A stretch of DNA of 47,730 nucleotides from Bryobacteraceae bacterium (lineage in GTDB: Bacteria > Acidobacteriota > Terriglobia > Bryobacterales > Bryobacteraceae): NCBI GenBank assembly GCA_025980665.1, contig JAICXC010000027.1, positions 1 through 47,730 of the forward strand. Reading direction: 5' to 3'. The first letter of the stretch is position 1, and the number at the start of each line of letters is the position of its first letter. Below the pieces are notes generated by a model. That model saw only the letters and a program-made list of their open reading frames with translations, was not told where the DNA came from and searched no databases. The position numbers were made by a program, and so were the translations under genes. This document shows, one piece after another, positions 1 to 7,994 of this stretch.

Positions 1-857
<857 letters not shown>

Positions 858-1045
858 TTGTGTTCCTTACCTCGCAGCCATTCTGAGGAAGATGTTAACC
901 CGAACCGACCGGAAAGCGCACACGTGGAGGGCTGGCGGGGTGCTCATCTTATTCTTGTGGTCTAAGATAGCGGGCAACTGGCGCACCAGATACAAGTTAT
1001 TGATTATAAGGGAAATACTAAGGGCTTGGACTGTGCAAAAATTAC

Positions 1046-1080
1046 CGGGTACGCCGAATTTGTTGCAGTCGGCGTACCCG
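1046..1080 (-). terminator. Stem-loop terminator after the BON lipoprotein gene
   Basis: A perfect 12-bp inverted repeat (CGGGTACGCCGA at 1046-1057, its complement at 1069-1080) encloses an 11-nt loop. On the minus strand it lies about 30 bases past the stop of the BON gene and is followed by a T-rich run (complement of AAAAATTA), as expected of a Rho-independent terminator. Confidence 0.7.
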
Positions 1081-1111
1081 TTCTATTGGTTTGCTCTAGC
1101 AGCGGCGGCGA

Positions 1112-1729
1112 CTAACCGGCCGTAACTTTCAAGAGGTTTCTGACCTGCCGGACACCTTCGGTGTCTTTCGCGATGCGATCCGCTTCGTCCTTCGCTGTTG
1201 TCGAGGTTACTTCGCCCCTCAAAGTGACGATGCCGTCAACCACATCGATATTGATCTTGCGAGCCGGTGTATCCTTGTCGCCGATCAACTTTGTCGTGAT
1301 CTTGGTATGAATCCAGGCGTCATTGACAGAGGTCCCAATCTTATCGCCGGAGGCCTTAGCTCGCTCTCTTGCCTCGCGAGCCATGTCCTCTGTATATTCA
1401 CTGCGCGAGACTTCTCTGGGCTTCACGTCAATTTTATCGGTGATTTCCAGATTCGGGTTCCCCGCTTTGGCTAATTCAACGGCTCGGAGACGCATCGACT
1501 CCGTGGCGACCGTTCCCTTCAATGTGACCTTGTTGTCCTTGGCATGCGCGTCGACGTCGATCTTCGCCGCGCTCAAATCGGGATCCGAGTTCAGACGCGC
1601 TTGAATTGCATTTTGCATATCCGAATCGGATATAGCACTCGGAGCGCTGGCCGACGTGGTGCTCCCCGTTTGCGAGCATCCCGCCAGCATCAGAAATCCA
1701 AGACTGATGAGGATTATAGGCTTTCGCAT
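1112..1729 (-). CDS. BON-domain lipoprotein (OsmY-like)
   Basis: A 205-residue lipoprotein, probably periplasmic and membrane-tethered. The chosen start MRKPIILISL has GGAGG six bases upstream; the frame stays open to 1783 but that extension lacks these signals. The N-terminus is a lipoprotein signal with lipobox LAGC (Cys18). Two BON-like domains follow, roughly residues 38-100 and 130-205, each with the typical pattern of a helix, then VTLKGTV or VTLRGEV, then alternating strands (for example DGIVTLRGEVTSTTAKDEAD). BON proteins such as OsmY bind membranes and are induced by osmotic and envelope stress. The gene has its own terminator and sits upstream of the poly-HAMP gene on the same strand, in a group of stress-type genes. 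Function in this organism is inferred. Confidence 0.85.
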   Translation of the reverse strand: MRKPIILISLGFLMLAGCSQTGSTTSASAPSAISDSDMQNAIQARLNSDPDLSAAKIDVDAHAKDNKVTLKGTVATESMRLRAVELAKAGNPNLEITDKIDVKPREVSRSEYTEDMAREARERAKASGDKIGTSVNDAWIHTKITTKLIGDKDTPARKINIDVVDGIVTLRGEVTSTTAKDEADRIAKDTEGVRQVRNLLKVTAG

Positions 1730-1787
1730 TCTCGGCCTCCTGATCGGAAGATTCATTCCGATGACGATTGTTTCGAGCCTCAAGAGC

Positions 1788-1824
1788 CATGACTGCCAGT
1801 CAACATTGAGAACTGGCAGTCATG
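1788..1824. terminator. Perfect 13-bp stem-loop between two minus-strand genes
   Basis: CATGACTGCCAGT (1788-1800) is perfectly complementary to 1812-1824 with an 11-nt loop. It lies 14 bases past the stop of the WXXGXW-type gene. A TTTT run follows only on the plus strand, where no gene ends, so on the minus strand it would act without a U-tract or as an mRNA 3'-end stabiliser. Confidence 0.45.
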
Positions 1825-1837
1825 TTTTACGGGATGT

Positions 1838-2212
1838 TTAACGGCGGTCACGGTCACGATCTCGGTCATGCCCGAAATCGCGATTCCTATCGCGGTCCCA
1901 TCGATGATCGTGACTGAACCGGCCGCGGTCGCCTTCCCAATAGCCGTCGAAGAATTGTCCTCCCTCATAGCGGGGACCTATCCATCGGGCGCCGCCGTAG
2001 GGGGGGCGGGTCCAATACCCGTTATGCCACCGGTACCGCCTTCCAACTGGATACCAATAGCCGTCTACCCAGAAATAGTCCGGTCCCGGAGCTCGCGGCC
2101 GCGCGTGGACGACCCGAGGCGGCGGGGGTGGTCCAATCCGCACGCCTACAGACAACTGCGCGAAACTTGTTCCCCCTGCCAATAAAAGTAATGCCAGTAG
2201 TGTTTTCTTCAT
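1838..2212 (-). CDS. Secreted WXXGXW-repeat protein, Arg/Asp-rich tail
   Basis: A 124-residue exported protein of unknown function. The start MKKTLLALLLLAGGTSFAQ is a clear Sec signal peptide, chosen over an upstream in-frame extension to 2296 that lacks one. After it comes a Pro-rich stretch (GPPPPPRVV), then aromatic repeats DYFWVDGYWYPVG, RYRWHNGYWTRPPY and FFDGYW typical of WXXGXW/YXWV repeat proteins, and finally a tail of DRDR/HDRD repeats (FGHDRDRDRDRR). Such proteins are common in envelopes of acidobacteria and proteobacteria but have no assigned role. The tail is low-complexity and highly charged. It is divergent from the sigma-factor gene at 2424. Confidence 0.75.
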   Translation of the reverse strand: MKKTLLALLLLAGGTSFAQLSVGVRIGPPPPPRVVHARPRAPGPDYFWVDGYWYPVGRRYRWHNGYWTRPPYGGARWIGPRYEGGQFFDGYWEGDRGRFSHDHRWDRDRNRDFGHDRDRDRDRR

Positions 2213-2423
2213 GCCTTGCCCACTGCACGGCCTATGCCAAATGGCGCATATCAAAGAATCAGAGACAGCGCCTCCGCGCGCATGCACTTCCTGCACCGAC
2301 CGTGAAAAACCTGCGGGCTAGCCTTCGATGTAACTCCATGATTCTAGGCGAGTCACCTAGCATGCGATTGTGGTTGCCGGCGTGCATTGCAGTGATCGTG
2401 TTCAGAACATTTTAGGAGAAGTG

Positions 2424-2930
2424 ATGACACGCGAGGAATACGGAGATATTTACACAACCGGTCGAGAACGAACGATTCGGTTTCTGCTCTCCCGCGGCGC
2501 AGCGCCGGGGCTGGCACCCGATATTGCGCAATCAGCTTGGCTGCGCGGATGGGAAAGATTATCCCAACTCCGCGATCCCCAGATGATTGTGACCTGGATC
2601 AATTCCATCGCCCTGAACCAATATAGGCGGGTGATCCGGAGTGAGCGTTTGCACCAGGAGCTTCAACAATCCGCGCACGGCAAGACCTCTTTGGACCTGG
2701 CTGCCATTGATGTTGCGCGAATCTTAGGAGTATGCCGGCCGCCAGACCGGTTCCTGCTTGAAGCTCAGATGAAGGGAGTGACTGCGAAAGAAATGGCTCG
2801 CGATCAGGGACTCACGGAAACGGCGGTACGAATCCGCTTCCTTAGAGCTCGCCGGTCCGCGCGCAAGGCTTTAGAGACACGTGGCAAAAAACTGAGTATG
2901 GATTTGGCCGCGAAGCAAATCGCTGCCTGA
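2424..2930 (+). CDS. Small sigma-70-family (ECF-like) sigma factor
   Basis: A 168-residue protein starting MTREEYGDIYTTGRERTIRF, with TAGGAG at 2413-2418 five bases before the ATG; a GTG directly upstream is an alternative. Region 2-like sequence spans roughly residues 5-75: APDIAQSAWLRGWERL resembles the core-binding helix and WINSIALNQYRRVIRSER the promoter-melting part. A region 4-like helix-turn-helix follows around residues 105-150 (MKGVTAKEMARDQGLTETAV, then RIRFLRARR). The layout and length fit ECF-type sigma factors, which direct RNA polymerase to stress promoters. No anti-sigma gene is adjacent. The next gene is a small membrane protein 45 bases downstream, and the surrounding genes are stress-type, so it may control them, but this is inference. 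Confidence 0.75.
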   Translation: MTREEYGDIYTTGRERTIRFLLSRGAAPGLAPDIAQSAWLRGWERLSQLRDPQMIVTWINSIALNQYRRVIRSERLHQELQQSAHGKTSLDLAAIDVARILGVCRPPDRFLLEAQMKGVTAKEMARDQGLTETAVRIRFLRARRSARKALETRGKKLSMDLAAKQIAA

Positions 2931-2954
2931 CTGGTTGACCAGCTCTTTGAAGAG
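2931..2954. repeat. Two back-to-back 12-nt palindromes
   Basis: CTGGTTGACCAG (2931-2942) is immediately followed by CTCTTTGAAGAG (2943-2954). Each is a 5-bp inverted repeat with the same TG centre. They start right after the sigma-factor stop codon and end just before the ribosome binding site of the next gene, so they could form two small hairpins in the intercistronic RNA or a protein-binding site. Confidence 0.5.
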
Positions 2955-2975
2955 TGCAGTTAAAAAGGAGAAATT

Positions 2976-3140
2976 ATGCTGAACTGGGCCTTGACGTTCT
3001 TAGTTGTCGCGCTTTTGGCTGCGGTGTTCGGATTCACTGGAATTGCCGTGGCGGCCGCGGGAGTGGCCAAGATCTTGTTCTATCTTTTCTTAGTGCTCTT
3101 TGTGGTTTCACTGATTGCTGGATTAGCCAGAAGGGCCTAG
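2976..3140 (+). CDS. Small DUF1328 (YtjA/UPF0391) membrane protein
   Basis: A 54-residue protein with two hydrophobic membrane segments: about residues 3-22 ([20 protein letters not shown]) and 30-50 ([20 protein letters not shown]), ending in LARRA. Length and sequence match the DUF1328/UPF0391 family, small inner-membrane proteins often seen next to CsbD, BON and other general stress genes; their biochemical role is unknown. The ATG has a strong AAGGAG at 2965-2970. It lies 45 bases after the sigma-factor gene and ahead of a strong terminator, so the two may form an operon. Confidence 0.85.
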   Translation: MLNWALTFLVVALLAAVFGFTGIAVAAAGVAKILFYLFLVLFVVSLIAGLARRA

Positions 3141-3153
3141 CGACCAACGACTT

Positions 3154-3196
3154 AAGAACGGCCGCGATCCTATAAGGACCGCGGCCGTTCTTTTTT
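3154..3196 (+). terminator. Strong Rho-independent terminator
   Basis: AAGAACGGCCGCG (3154-3166) pairs perfectly with 3180-3192 and is followed by a T run to 3196. It ends the sigma factor/DUF1328 transcription unit and overlaps the end of the convergent CsbD gene, so it may work in both directions. Confidence 0.85.
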
Positions 3197-3431
3197 AAAA
3201 CCGGCTGGTCTTTACAGGTTCACCCGTATCCTCGCCTGCGGTCTTGGCCCACTCGTCAGCTTTACGTTGAGCATCCTCTTTCGCGTACCCATAGCGTTCC
3301 TGAAGTTTCCCGACCAGCTTGTCGCGCTGGCCTGCGATGACGTCGAGGTCGTCATCTGTCAGCTTGCCCCATTGCTGTTTCAGGGAACCCTTCGCTTGTT
3401 TCCATTTCCCTTCAATTTGATCCCAGTTCAT
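3195..3431 (-). CDS. CsbD family stress protein
   Basis: A 78-residue, charged, soluble protein starting MNWDQIEGKWKQAKGSLKQQ. The core IEGKWKQAKGSLKQQWGKLT and the following DDDLDVIAGQRDKLVGKLQE carry the CsbD family hallmarks; the family is a small four-helix stress protein, under SigB control in Bacillus, of unknown mechanism. The ATG at 3431 is preferred to a GTG two codons earlier because AAGGAG lies eight bases before it and only two before the GTG. It lies 40 bases downstream of the DUF892 gene on the same strand, so the two are probably co-transcribed. Confidence 0.92.
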   Translation of the reverse strand: MNWDQIEGKWKQAKGSLKQQWGKLTDDDLDVIAGQRDKLVGKLQERYGYAKEDAQRKADEWAKTAGEDTGEPVKTSRF

Positions 3432-3471
3432 ACGCACATCTCCTTCCTACATCTTCAATTTACGGCGCATT

Positions 3472-4047
3472 CTAGCCGCGCGCCGCTTTGCGCGACGAGC
3501 CAGTGCCCGATTGCGTCGATTTTCTGGCGGGTCTGCTTGCTTCTTCTTCCTCTTCTGATTCGCCTACATTCTCGACTTGGCCCATTAGCTCGGCAGCGAT
3601 ATCGGTCAGCTTTGTATCGGCAGCCTTTTCCTCTTCTTCTGTTTCTTCGAGAAGAGAAACAATTGTGTCCTGCCCCAATTGCTGAGCAATGGCCCGCGCC
3701 GTTCCATACGCGGAAATCTCATAGTGTTCTACTCTCTGCGCGGCGGCGATAATCTCTAAATCGGTCAGAGGCGAATCACCTTCTAGCGCTTCCGCGCCTT
3801 CCTCGACCAAGCCGCGCATTGCCTTGCAGGCTTTACCCTTCGCCGGCTTATCCAATTCTTGAAATACGCGCTCCAGGCGCGAGACTTGATTCTTGGTCTC
3901 TTCCAGATGATCCTGGATGGCTTGCTGCAAATCCTCTGAGTTGGCCGCTCCAGCCATCTTGGGCAGCGCGCGCACGAGTTGTTTCTCCGCGTCGTAAAGA
4001 TCGCGCACTTGTTCAACTAACAGATCTTCAAGTGTGGTGACGGGCAT
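3472..4047 (-). CDS. DUF892 / YciE-type ferritin-like protein
   Basis: A 191-residue protein of the DUF892 (YciE/YciF) family, a ferritin-like four-helix fold found in stress regulons. The start MPVTTLEDLLVEQVRDLYDA with EKQLVRALPKMA is the diagnostic N-terminus; conserved acidic and His positions at EVEHYE-like sequence (RVEHYEISAYGTARAIAQQL) match the di-metal helix pair. Residues after about 160 form a low-complexity acidic then basic tail (SEEEEEASRPARKS) not part of the fold. AGGAG lies about nine bases before the ATG. It probably leads an operon with csbD. Metal binding and any peroxide or iron role are inferred from the fold. Confidence 0.9.
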   Translation of the reverse strand: MPVTTLEDLLVEQVRDLYDAEKQLVRALPKMAGAANSEDLQQAIQDHLEETKNQVSRLERVFQELDKPAKGKACKAMRGLVEEGAEALEGDSPLTDLEIIAAAQRVEHYEISAYGTARAIAQQLGQDTIVSLLEETEEEEKAADTKLTDIAAELMGQVENVGESEEEEEASRPARKSTQSGTGSSRKAARG

Positions 4048-4252
4048 GGAAAAAATCTCCTAACTTTCGGGTGATGTGGATCGGACACCGTGTAGATCGC
4101 CCCATCCAAATAATGTTTCCGCCGGTCGAATGACTACGAAGGCACGACTGCGGCCGCGCGCCGGAAGCGCGCGCGGTCTTCGGCCCCAAGTGCCGCGCAA
4201 CGCAGTGCAGCGTTAAGAGCGAAAGGACAACGCACAAGTTGTCCGATCTTGG

Positions 4253-4528
4253 CTACGAATGTTTGGACTCCGTGAAGGCTTGCCTACCAGCGTTTACTGC
4301 AGCTTTGACGGCCTCAGCTCCCTGGCTGACTTTCCTGGCCTTTTCACGAATCGCATCAGCGGCTGCGTCCCGGATTTCGGTGCCGCGTTCCCTGAGGTAG
4401 GTGGTGCCATCGACAGCTTTTCGCCGAATCAGCAAACGAGTTTTCCGGCCGGCTCGGGGGGCGAGCAGCAGCCCCGCCCCTACACCGGCGCTCAATCCAA
4501 CTAAGAAACCAAAAACATTACGATTCAT
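4253..4528 (-). CDS. YtxH-like small membrane-anchored stress protein
   Basis: A 91-residue protein starting MNRNVFGFLVGLSAGVGAGL, i.e. a single glycine-rich N-terminal membrane segment followed by LLAPRAGRKTR. The pattern of a Gly-rich membrane helix, LLLAPRAGRKTR and a long amphipathic, Ala- and Lys-rich helix (DAAADAIREKARKVSQGAEA) matches the YtxH domain family of stress-linked proteins with unknown function. AAGGG precedes the ATG. It is separated from the DUF892 gene by 205 bases in which I see no gene, and lies on the same strand. Confidence 0.85.
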   Translation of the reverse strand: MNRNVFGFLVGLSAGVGAGLLLAPRAGRKTRLLIRRKAVDGTTYLRERGTEIRDAAADAIREKARKVSQGAEAVKAAVNAGRQAFTESKHS

Positions 4529-4915
4529 ACAACCCTTTCTTCAAGTTTACTTTTGGTGTCGCGAATACCGGTTCCACTGTGACATCAATAGCCACTCTCG
4601 TCCTGCCGGGGCGTAGGTCCTTGCAGGAAGACGCCCGCGAAAAATGCATCGAGTCCGGAACCACGGATCTGGGCCGTAAACTTGCGGCCGTTGTGCGCCC
4701 GACCGCCAGCGGAATCTGGAATTATGATCTCCATGATCTCCAGGGCTAACTCTGCAATCGAGGTACCACAGGTCCGTTGGCCGGATTCAAACAGCCGACC
4801 GTCGCATTGAGTTCCTGCAAAATTTCCGGTGAGCTGCAAAATCCTCGGCTGCAAAGTACAAGGCACCCGCGCTTTGACTCTGAAACGGATCGCCGCAGAG
4901 GTGCATCCTTTGACT
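4529..4915. other. 387-bp intergenic region between divergent genes
   Basis: This stretch lies between the YtxH gene (minus) and the sigma-54 regulator (plus) and should hold both promoters. No clear promoter boxes can be read. The only candidate gene is a 49-residue minus-strand ORF (4585-4734) starting MEIIIPDSAGGR with GGAG four bases upstream of its ATG; it resembles nothing I know and is not called. Confidence 0.5.
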
Positions 4916-6352
4916 ATGTCCAGTCTGCCGCAGGTCCGCGTGTTGATCGTCGATGATGACGAGTTCCAACGAAATGAGTTAGTCAAGATGACGGAATCGC
5001 TGGGCTTCGCCGTCGCGACTGCCTCGGATGGCGAAGATGCGCTCGAACAGCATGCCGCCTTGGCCGCCGACGTAATCCTGACGGACTTAATGATGCCGCG
5101 CATGGATGGGTTCGAGCTCTTGAGGAGCCTGGAGGCCATGGGAGATCGTACCCCCACCATCGCCCTTACGGGAGTTGGCGGTATCGAGCAGGGGCTCGCG
5201 GTTATCCATGAGCTTAAAGCCTTCTGGTTCCTCGAAAAACCGGTCCAGCCGAATATTCTGCGGGCCCTTCTCGAACGAGCCGCGGCGCAGAAACAGCTGA
5301 TCAACGAAAAAGACATCCTCAATCGGCAGTTGAGCCATCAAGGTATTCTTGGCGACATCGTGGGAGGTTCCGCCGTCATGCGCCAACTGTACTCACTGAT
5401 TAGCCAGGTTGCCCCCACCTCGGCATCGGTCCTGATCACGGGCGAGAGTGGCACGGGCAAGGAATTAGTTGCCAGGGAAGTGCATCGTCTGAGCTCCCGA
5501 TCCGGCAGCCCGTTCATTGCGATCAATTGCGCGGCCATGCCTGAAACGCTGATCGAAAGCGAACTGTTCGGCCATGAGAAGGGCGCGTTCACCGGAGCGG
5601 TCGAACGCCATGCTGGATGCTTTGAGCAGGCGCACAACGGAACCGTTTTGCTGGACGAAATTGCCGACATGCCAATCGGGACGCAAGCCAAACTATTGCG
5701 CGTACTGGAAGACGGTAAAGTGCGTCGCTTGGGCGGAAAAAATGAGGTGCCTGTAAATGTGCGCGTAATTGCCGCGACAAACCGTCCTCCGGAGCAAGCC
5801 CTCAAGGAAAACCGTCTTCGCGAAGATCTTTTCTATCGCTTGAATGTCTTTCATCTCACCCTCCCGCCGCTGCGTGAGAGAAAGGAAGATATTCCGGCAA
5901 TCTGCGACGCAATTTTATCCAGCCTCAATAACAAGCACAATTGCCATGTTTCTGGCTTGCACCCTGATGTCCTGGAAAGTTTTAAGAATGCCCAGTGGCC
6001 CGGGAACGTGCGCCAGCTCCGTAACGTACTGGAACGCGCCGTTATTGTCGCGGGCCAGGGTACGATTCTAACCAAGCATTTGCCTGCCGATCCAAGCGTT
6101 CCCGGCAGCGCTCCAACCACGCCTCAGTCGGCCGATGAAGAATGCCTCCGCATTCGTGTAGGCCCGCGGATGAGCGAGGTCGAGCAAGCTTACATTGACC
6201 TGGTCTTGAAGCACACCAATAACAACAAGACTCGGGCAGCGCAAATTCTAGGCCTTAGCCTTCGAACGCTCCATAACCGTGTTCGAGCCGGGTCGGAGGC
6301 AGGTCCCGAGAAAGATGAACTGAAGGACGCTGCGGCCAACTGCCTGGTTTAG
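4916..6352 (+). CDS. Sigma-54-dependent response regulator (NtrC family)
   Basis: A 478-residue transcription activator with the full NtrC layout. The receiver domain (about 6-120) has the acidic pocket VDDDE, phosphoacceptor Asp57 (VILTDLMMPRMDG) and Lys108 (LEKP). The AAA+ domain (about 148-385) has Walker A GESGTGKE (176-183), the sigma-54 contact loop GAFTGA (223-228) and Walker B VLLDEI (244-249). A Fis-type helix-turn-helix lies at about 435-457 (NNKTRAAQILGLSLRTLHNR). The ATG at 4916 puts the receiver at the usual place; a GTG at 4901 is an alternative and the ribosome binding site is weak. It should activate sigma-54 promoters when phosphorylated. No cognate kinase is adjacent, so it is an orphan here. 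Confidence 0.95.
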   Translation: MSSLPQVRVLIVDDDEFQRNELVKMTESLGFAVATASDGEDALEQHAALAADVILTDLMMPRMDGFELLRSLEAMGDRTPTIALTGVGGIEQGLAVIHELKAFWFLEKPVQPNILRALLERAAAQKQLINEKDILNRQLSHQGILGDIVGGSAVMRQLYSLISQVAPTSASVLITGESGTGKELVAREVHRLSSRSGSPFIAINCAAMPETLIESELFGHEKGAFTGAVERHAGCFEQAHNGTVLLDEIADMPIGTQAKLLRVLEDGKVRRLGGKNEVPVNVRVIAATNRPPEQALKENRLREDLFYRLNVFHLTLPPLRERKEDIPAICDAILSSLNNKHNCHVSGLHPDVLESFKNAQWPGNVRQLRNVLERAVIVAGQGTILTKHLPADPSVPGSAPTTPQSADEECLRIRVGPRMSEVEQAYIDLVLKHTNNNKTRAAQILGLSLRTLHNRVRAGSEAGPEKDELKDAAANCLV

Positions 6353-6361
6353 GCTTAAGAA

Positions 6362-6396
6362 TTTCGTGCGCACCGCACGAAACAAGTTCGTGCGGT
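6362..6396 (+). other. Mutually exclusive hairpins after the regulator gene
   Basis: Three related segments occur in a row: TTTCGTGCG (6362-6370), CGCACGAAA (6374-6382) and TTCGTGCGG (6387-6395). The middle one can pair with either neighbour: a 9-bp stem with a 3-nt loop, or a 10-bp stem (6372-6381 with 6387-6396) with a 5-nt loop. No U-tract follows either. It probably ends or stabilises the regulator transcript. Confidence 0.45.
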
Positions 6397-6454
6397 ACCC
6401 TCTCTAAACCAATTGTCCTGGCTGCTGAAGTTCGGCCAAGTTAAACCGTGCCGA

Positions 6455-6480
6455 AGAGGGCGCCATCAGTCGCGCCCTCT
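6455..6480 (-). terminator. Possible terminator of the LPQTA-protein gene
   Basis: AGAGGGCGC (6455-6463) pairs with 6472-6480 across an 8-nt loop, 12 bases past the stop of the minus-strand gene. There is no T run after it on the minus strand, so termination strength is doubtful. Confidence 0.4.
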
Positions 6481-6492
6481 CCATAGGGAGTA

Positions 6493-7305
6493 CTACATTG
6501 AGCGATAGCGCTTGGTAAAGGCCATCGCAAGAGCTAATGCAAGTGAGATCAGGCCAATCACTCCCATCAAAGGAAGATAGCTGGCGGTTTGCGGCAGGGT
6601 CGTATCCGCCGGAGCCTTATTCGCAGCGACAGACTTGGACTGGGAGTCGTCCGCATCTCGCACCGGCTGCGCAGGCGCAGGCGGCGGCGTATTTTGCGCG
6701 ATTACGGTCGTTCGGGAAGGAGCGGGCGTCTCGGGCTCCGCGGTTCTGGCGGTCGATACTGATTCAGCCGGCTTAGTCTGCTCGCGACTCTCGAGTGTCG
6801 CGTTCTTGGAATTGTCCGGTGTCAGGGATTGGCCACTCTCCGCTACTGTGGGAAGATTACCTTCCGGGACTTTTTCACCGGTGTTAGCGGCTATCTTGTC
6901 GGCTTGCCGTTTCGGGTACAGGAACTCTTGACCGATTGTATCTCCCGGCCAGAACCATTGACGCACGGCCTGGGGTTGCCCATTTTTCCCTTCATAAAAC
7001 GTTAGAATTTTCTTGTTGGTTTTATCGTCTATCGGGTAGAGGCGCTCCGCCGCCGCCGTGAAGGTTAGCGCATACAGATGGTCCATTCGTTCGTTCATCA
7101 CTTCGGCAATGTGCCGGTTAGATGAGGAATTGAGCAGCTTAATCACATACTTGCCAGGCTGCAATACAATGCCTGGAATTTCGGTGGGCTGATCAAATGT
7201 CACGATCGTTTTCTTGTCAATCTCATCGGCTCTCGTAGCAAGAGGGGCAACACAGATGACGGCTGCCGCCAAGGCGCCCATTTGCAGTAACGAAAAACGT
7301 TTCAT
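6493..7305 (-). CDS. Secreted protein with LPQTA sortase-type sorting signal
   Basis: A 270-residue exported protein. The start MKRFSLLQMGALAAAVICVA is a Sec signal peptide with GGAGA upstream. The domain at about 30-135 (KKTIVTFDQPTEIPGIVLQP, then GKYVIKL) recurs in acidobacterial secreted proteins of unknown role. Residues about 135-235 are a low-complexity Pro/Thr/Ala/Ser linker. The C-terminus is LPQTA (237-241), a hydrophobic segment of about 20 residues and a positively charged end KRYRSM, which is the layout of a sortase sorting signal. A sortase lies 1.5 kb away at 8759. It is therefore a likely sortase substrate, unusual for a Gram-negative-type cell; alternatively the C-terminus is a plain membrane anchor. 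Confidence 0.75.
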   Translation of the reverse strand: MKRFSLLQMGALAAAVICVAPLATRADEIDKKTIVTFDQPTEIPGIVLQPGKYVIKLLNSSSNRHIAEVMNERMDHLYALTFTAAAERLYPIDDKTNKKILTFYEGKNGQPQAVRQWFWPGDTIGQEFLYPKRQADKIAANTGEKVPEGNLPTVAESGQSLTPDNSKNATLESREQTKPAESVSTARTAEPETPAPSRTTVIAQNTPPPAPAQPVRDADDSQSKSVAANKAPADTTLPQTASYLPLMGVIGLISLALALAMAFTKRYRSM

Positions 7306-7593
7306 GCTTTTTCTCCTATCAACGTCCTCAGGACGCACTTCCTCACCTGCAAGCCGGGTGCCGGGTTGGAGAATGCCGAAAAGTAGCGAGAGAACAAGGA
7401 GTTAGCCAGCGGGAAGGCCCCTGAAGTAACGAAATCCGAAATTCTTACGAATTCAAACAGCCCAAGGAGGCCCAAATAACGGAGCACATATTGCCGAAAT
7501 GCAAATCGTGCATGTCAAGGAAGTGGATGGACACATGCTGGCTATTGAGTTGAAACGAGGCCGCAGCCTTCGCCAGAAAGGAAGGCAACTACG

Positions 7594-7932
7594 ATGGCTG
7601 TTCAAAGTAATGTGGCCGTATTCGGTGTGATACAGAACGCCCCTCAAGCAGCCAAGGCCGTCAGCCGTCTGACGTCCGCCGGCTTCTCAACTTCGGACAT
7701 CTCCTTGTTGTCGTTAAGTATCGAGGGTCTATTGGCTAGTATGGGAATCCCCGCCTCCATGGTCCAGCGCTACGAGAGATGCGTCCAGACGGGTCGCATT
7801 CTAATCTTAGTTCGCTGCGCCAATTCCCTCGAGATCGACCGCGCCCACATCATCCTGGAGGAAAATGGCGCCGAAGATATTTTTTCGCACGCCGAGCCTC
7901 TAACTGGCACCCCTGGAATCGAGCGGCGCTGA
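7594..7932 (+). CDS. Small general-stress 17M-like domain protein
   Basis: A 112-residue soluble protein without signal peptide or membrane segment. It begins MAVQSNVAVFGVIQNAPQAA, then KAVSRLTSAGFSTSDISLLS. The alternation of a beta strand, a helix containing AAKAVSRLTSAGF and a second strand resembles the general stress protein 17M/YflT-type and DUF3341-type ferredoxin-like fold, which senses or acts in stress responses in other bacteria. A long middle helix and the strand RILILVRC follow. AAGGAAGG sits about ten bases before the ATG. It is divergent from the LPQTA gene and is followed 62 bases later by a beta-barrel gene on the same strand. The family assignment is tentative. Confidence 0.6.
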   Translation: MAVQSNVAVFGVIQNAPQAAKAVSRLTSAGFSTSDISLLSLSIEGLLASMGIPASMVQRYERCVQTGRILILVRCANSLEIDRAHIILEENGAEDIFSHAEPLTGTPGIERR

Positions 7933-7994
7933 ATTTCTTTGGCAATAGGAGAAACTGTTGCGCAAAGAACAGATCTAATGGGCATGGAGGAAGT

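Noticed and set aside
4048-4252. 69-residue minus-strand ORF in the gap between the DUF892 and YtxH genes
   Set aside because: No ribosome binding site, odd composition and partial overlap with the DUF892 start; treated as non-coding.
4585-5322. 245-residue minus-strand frame
   Set aside because: More than half of it is antisense to the receiver domain of the sigma-54 regulator and has shadow-type composition; only the left 150 bases are possibly meaningful.
5338-5805. 155-residue minus-strand frame
   Set aside because: Fully antisense to the AAA+ domain of the regulator.
7499-7630. 43-residue plus-strand ORF starting MQIVHVKEVDGHMLA
   Set aside because: It overlaps the start of the 17M-like gene in another frame, has no ribosome binding site and resembles nothing known; it may be a leader peptide but cannot be supported.
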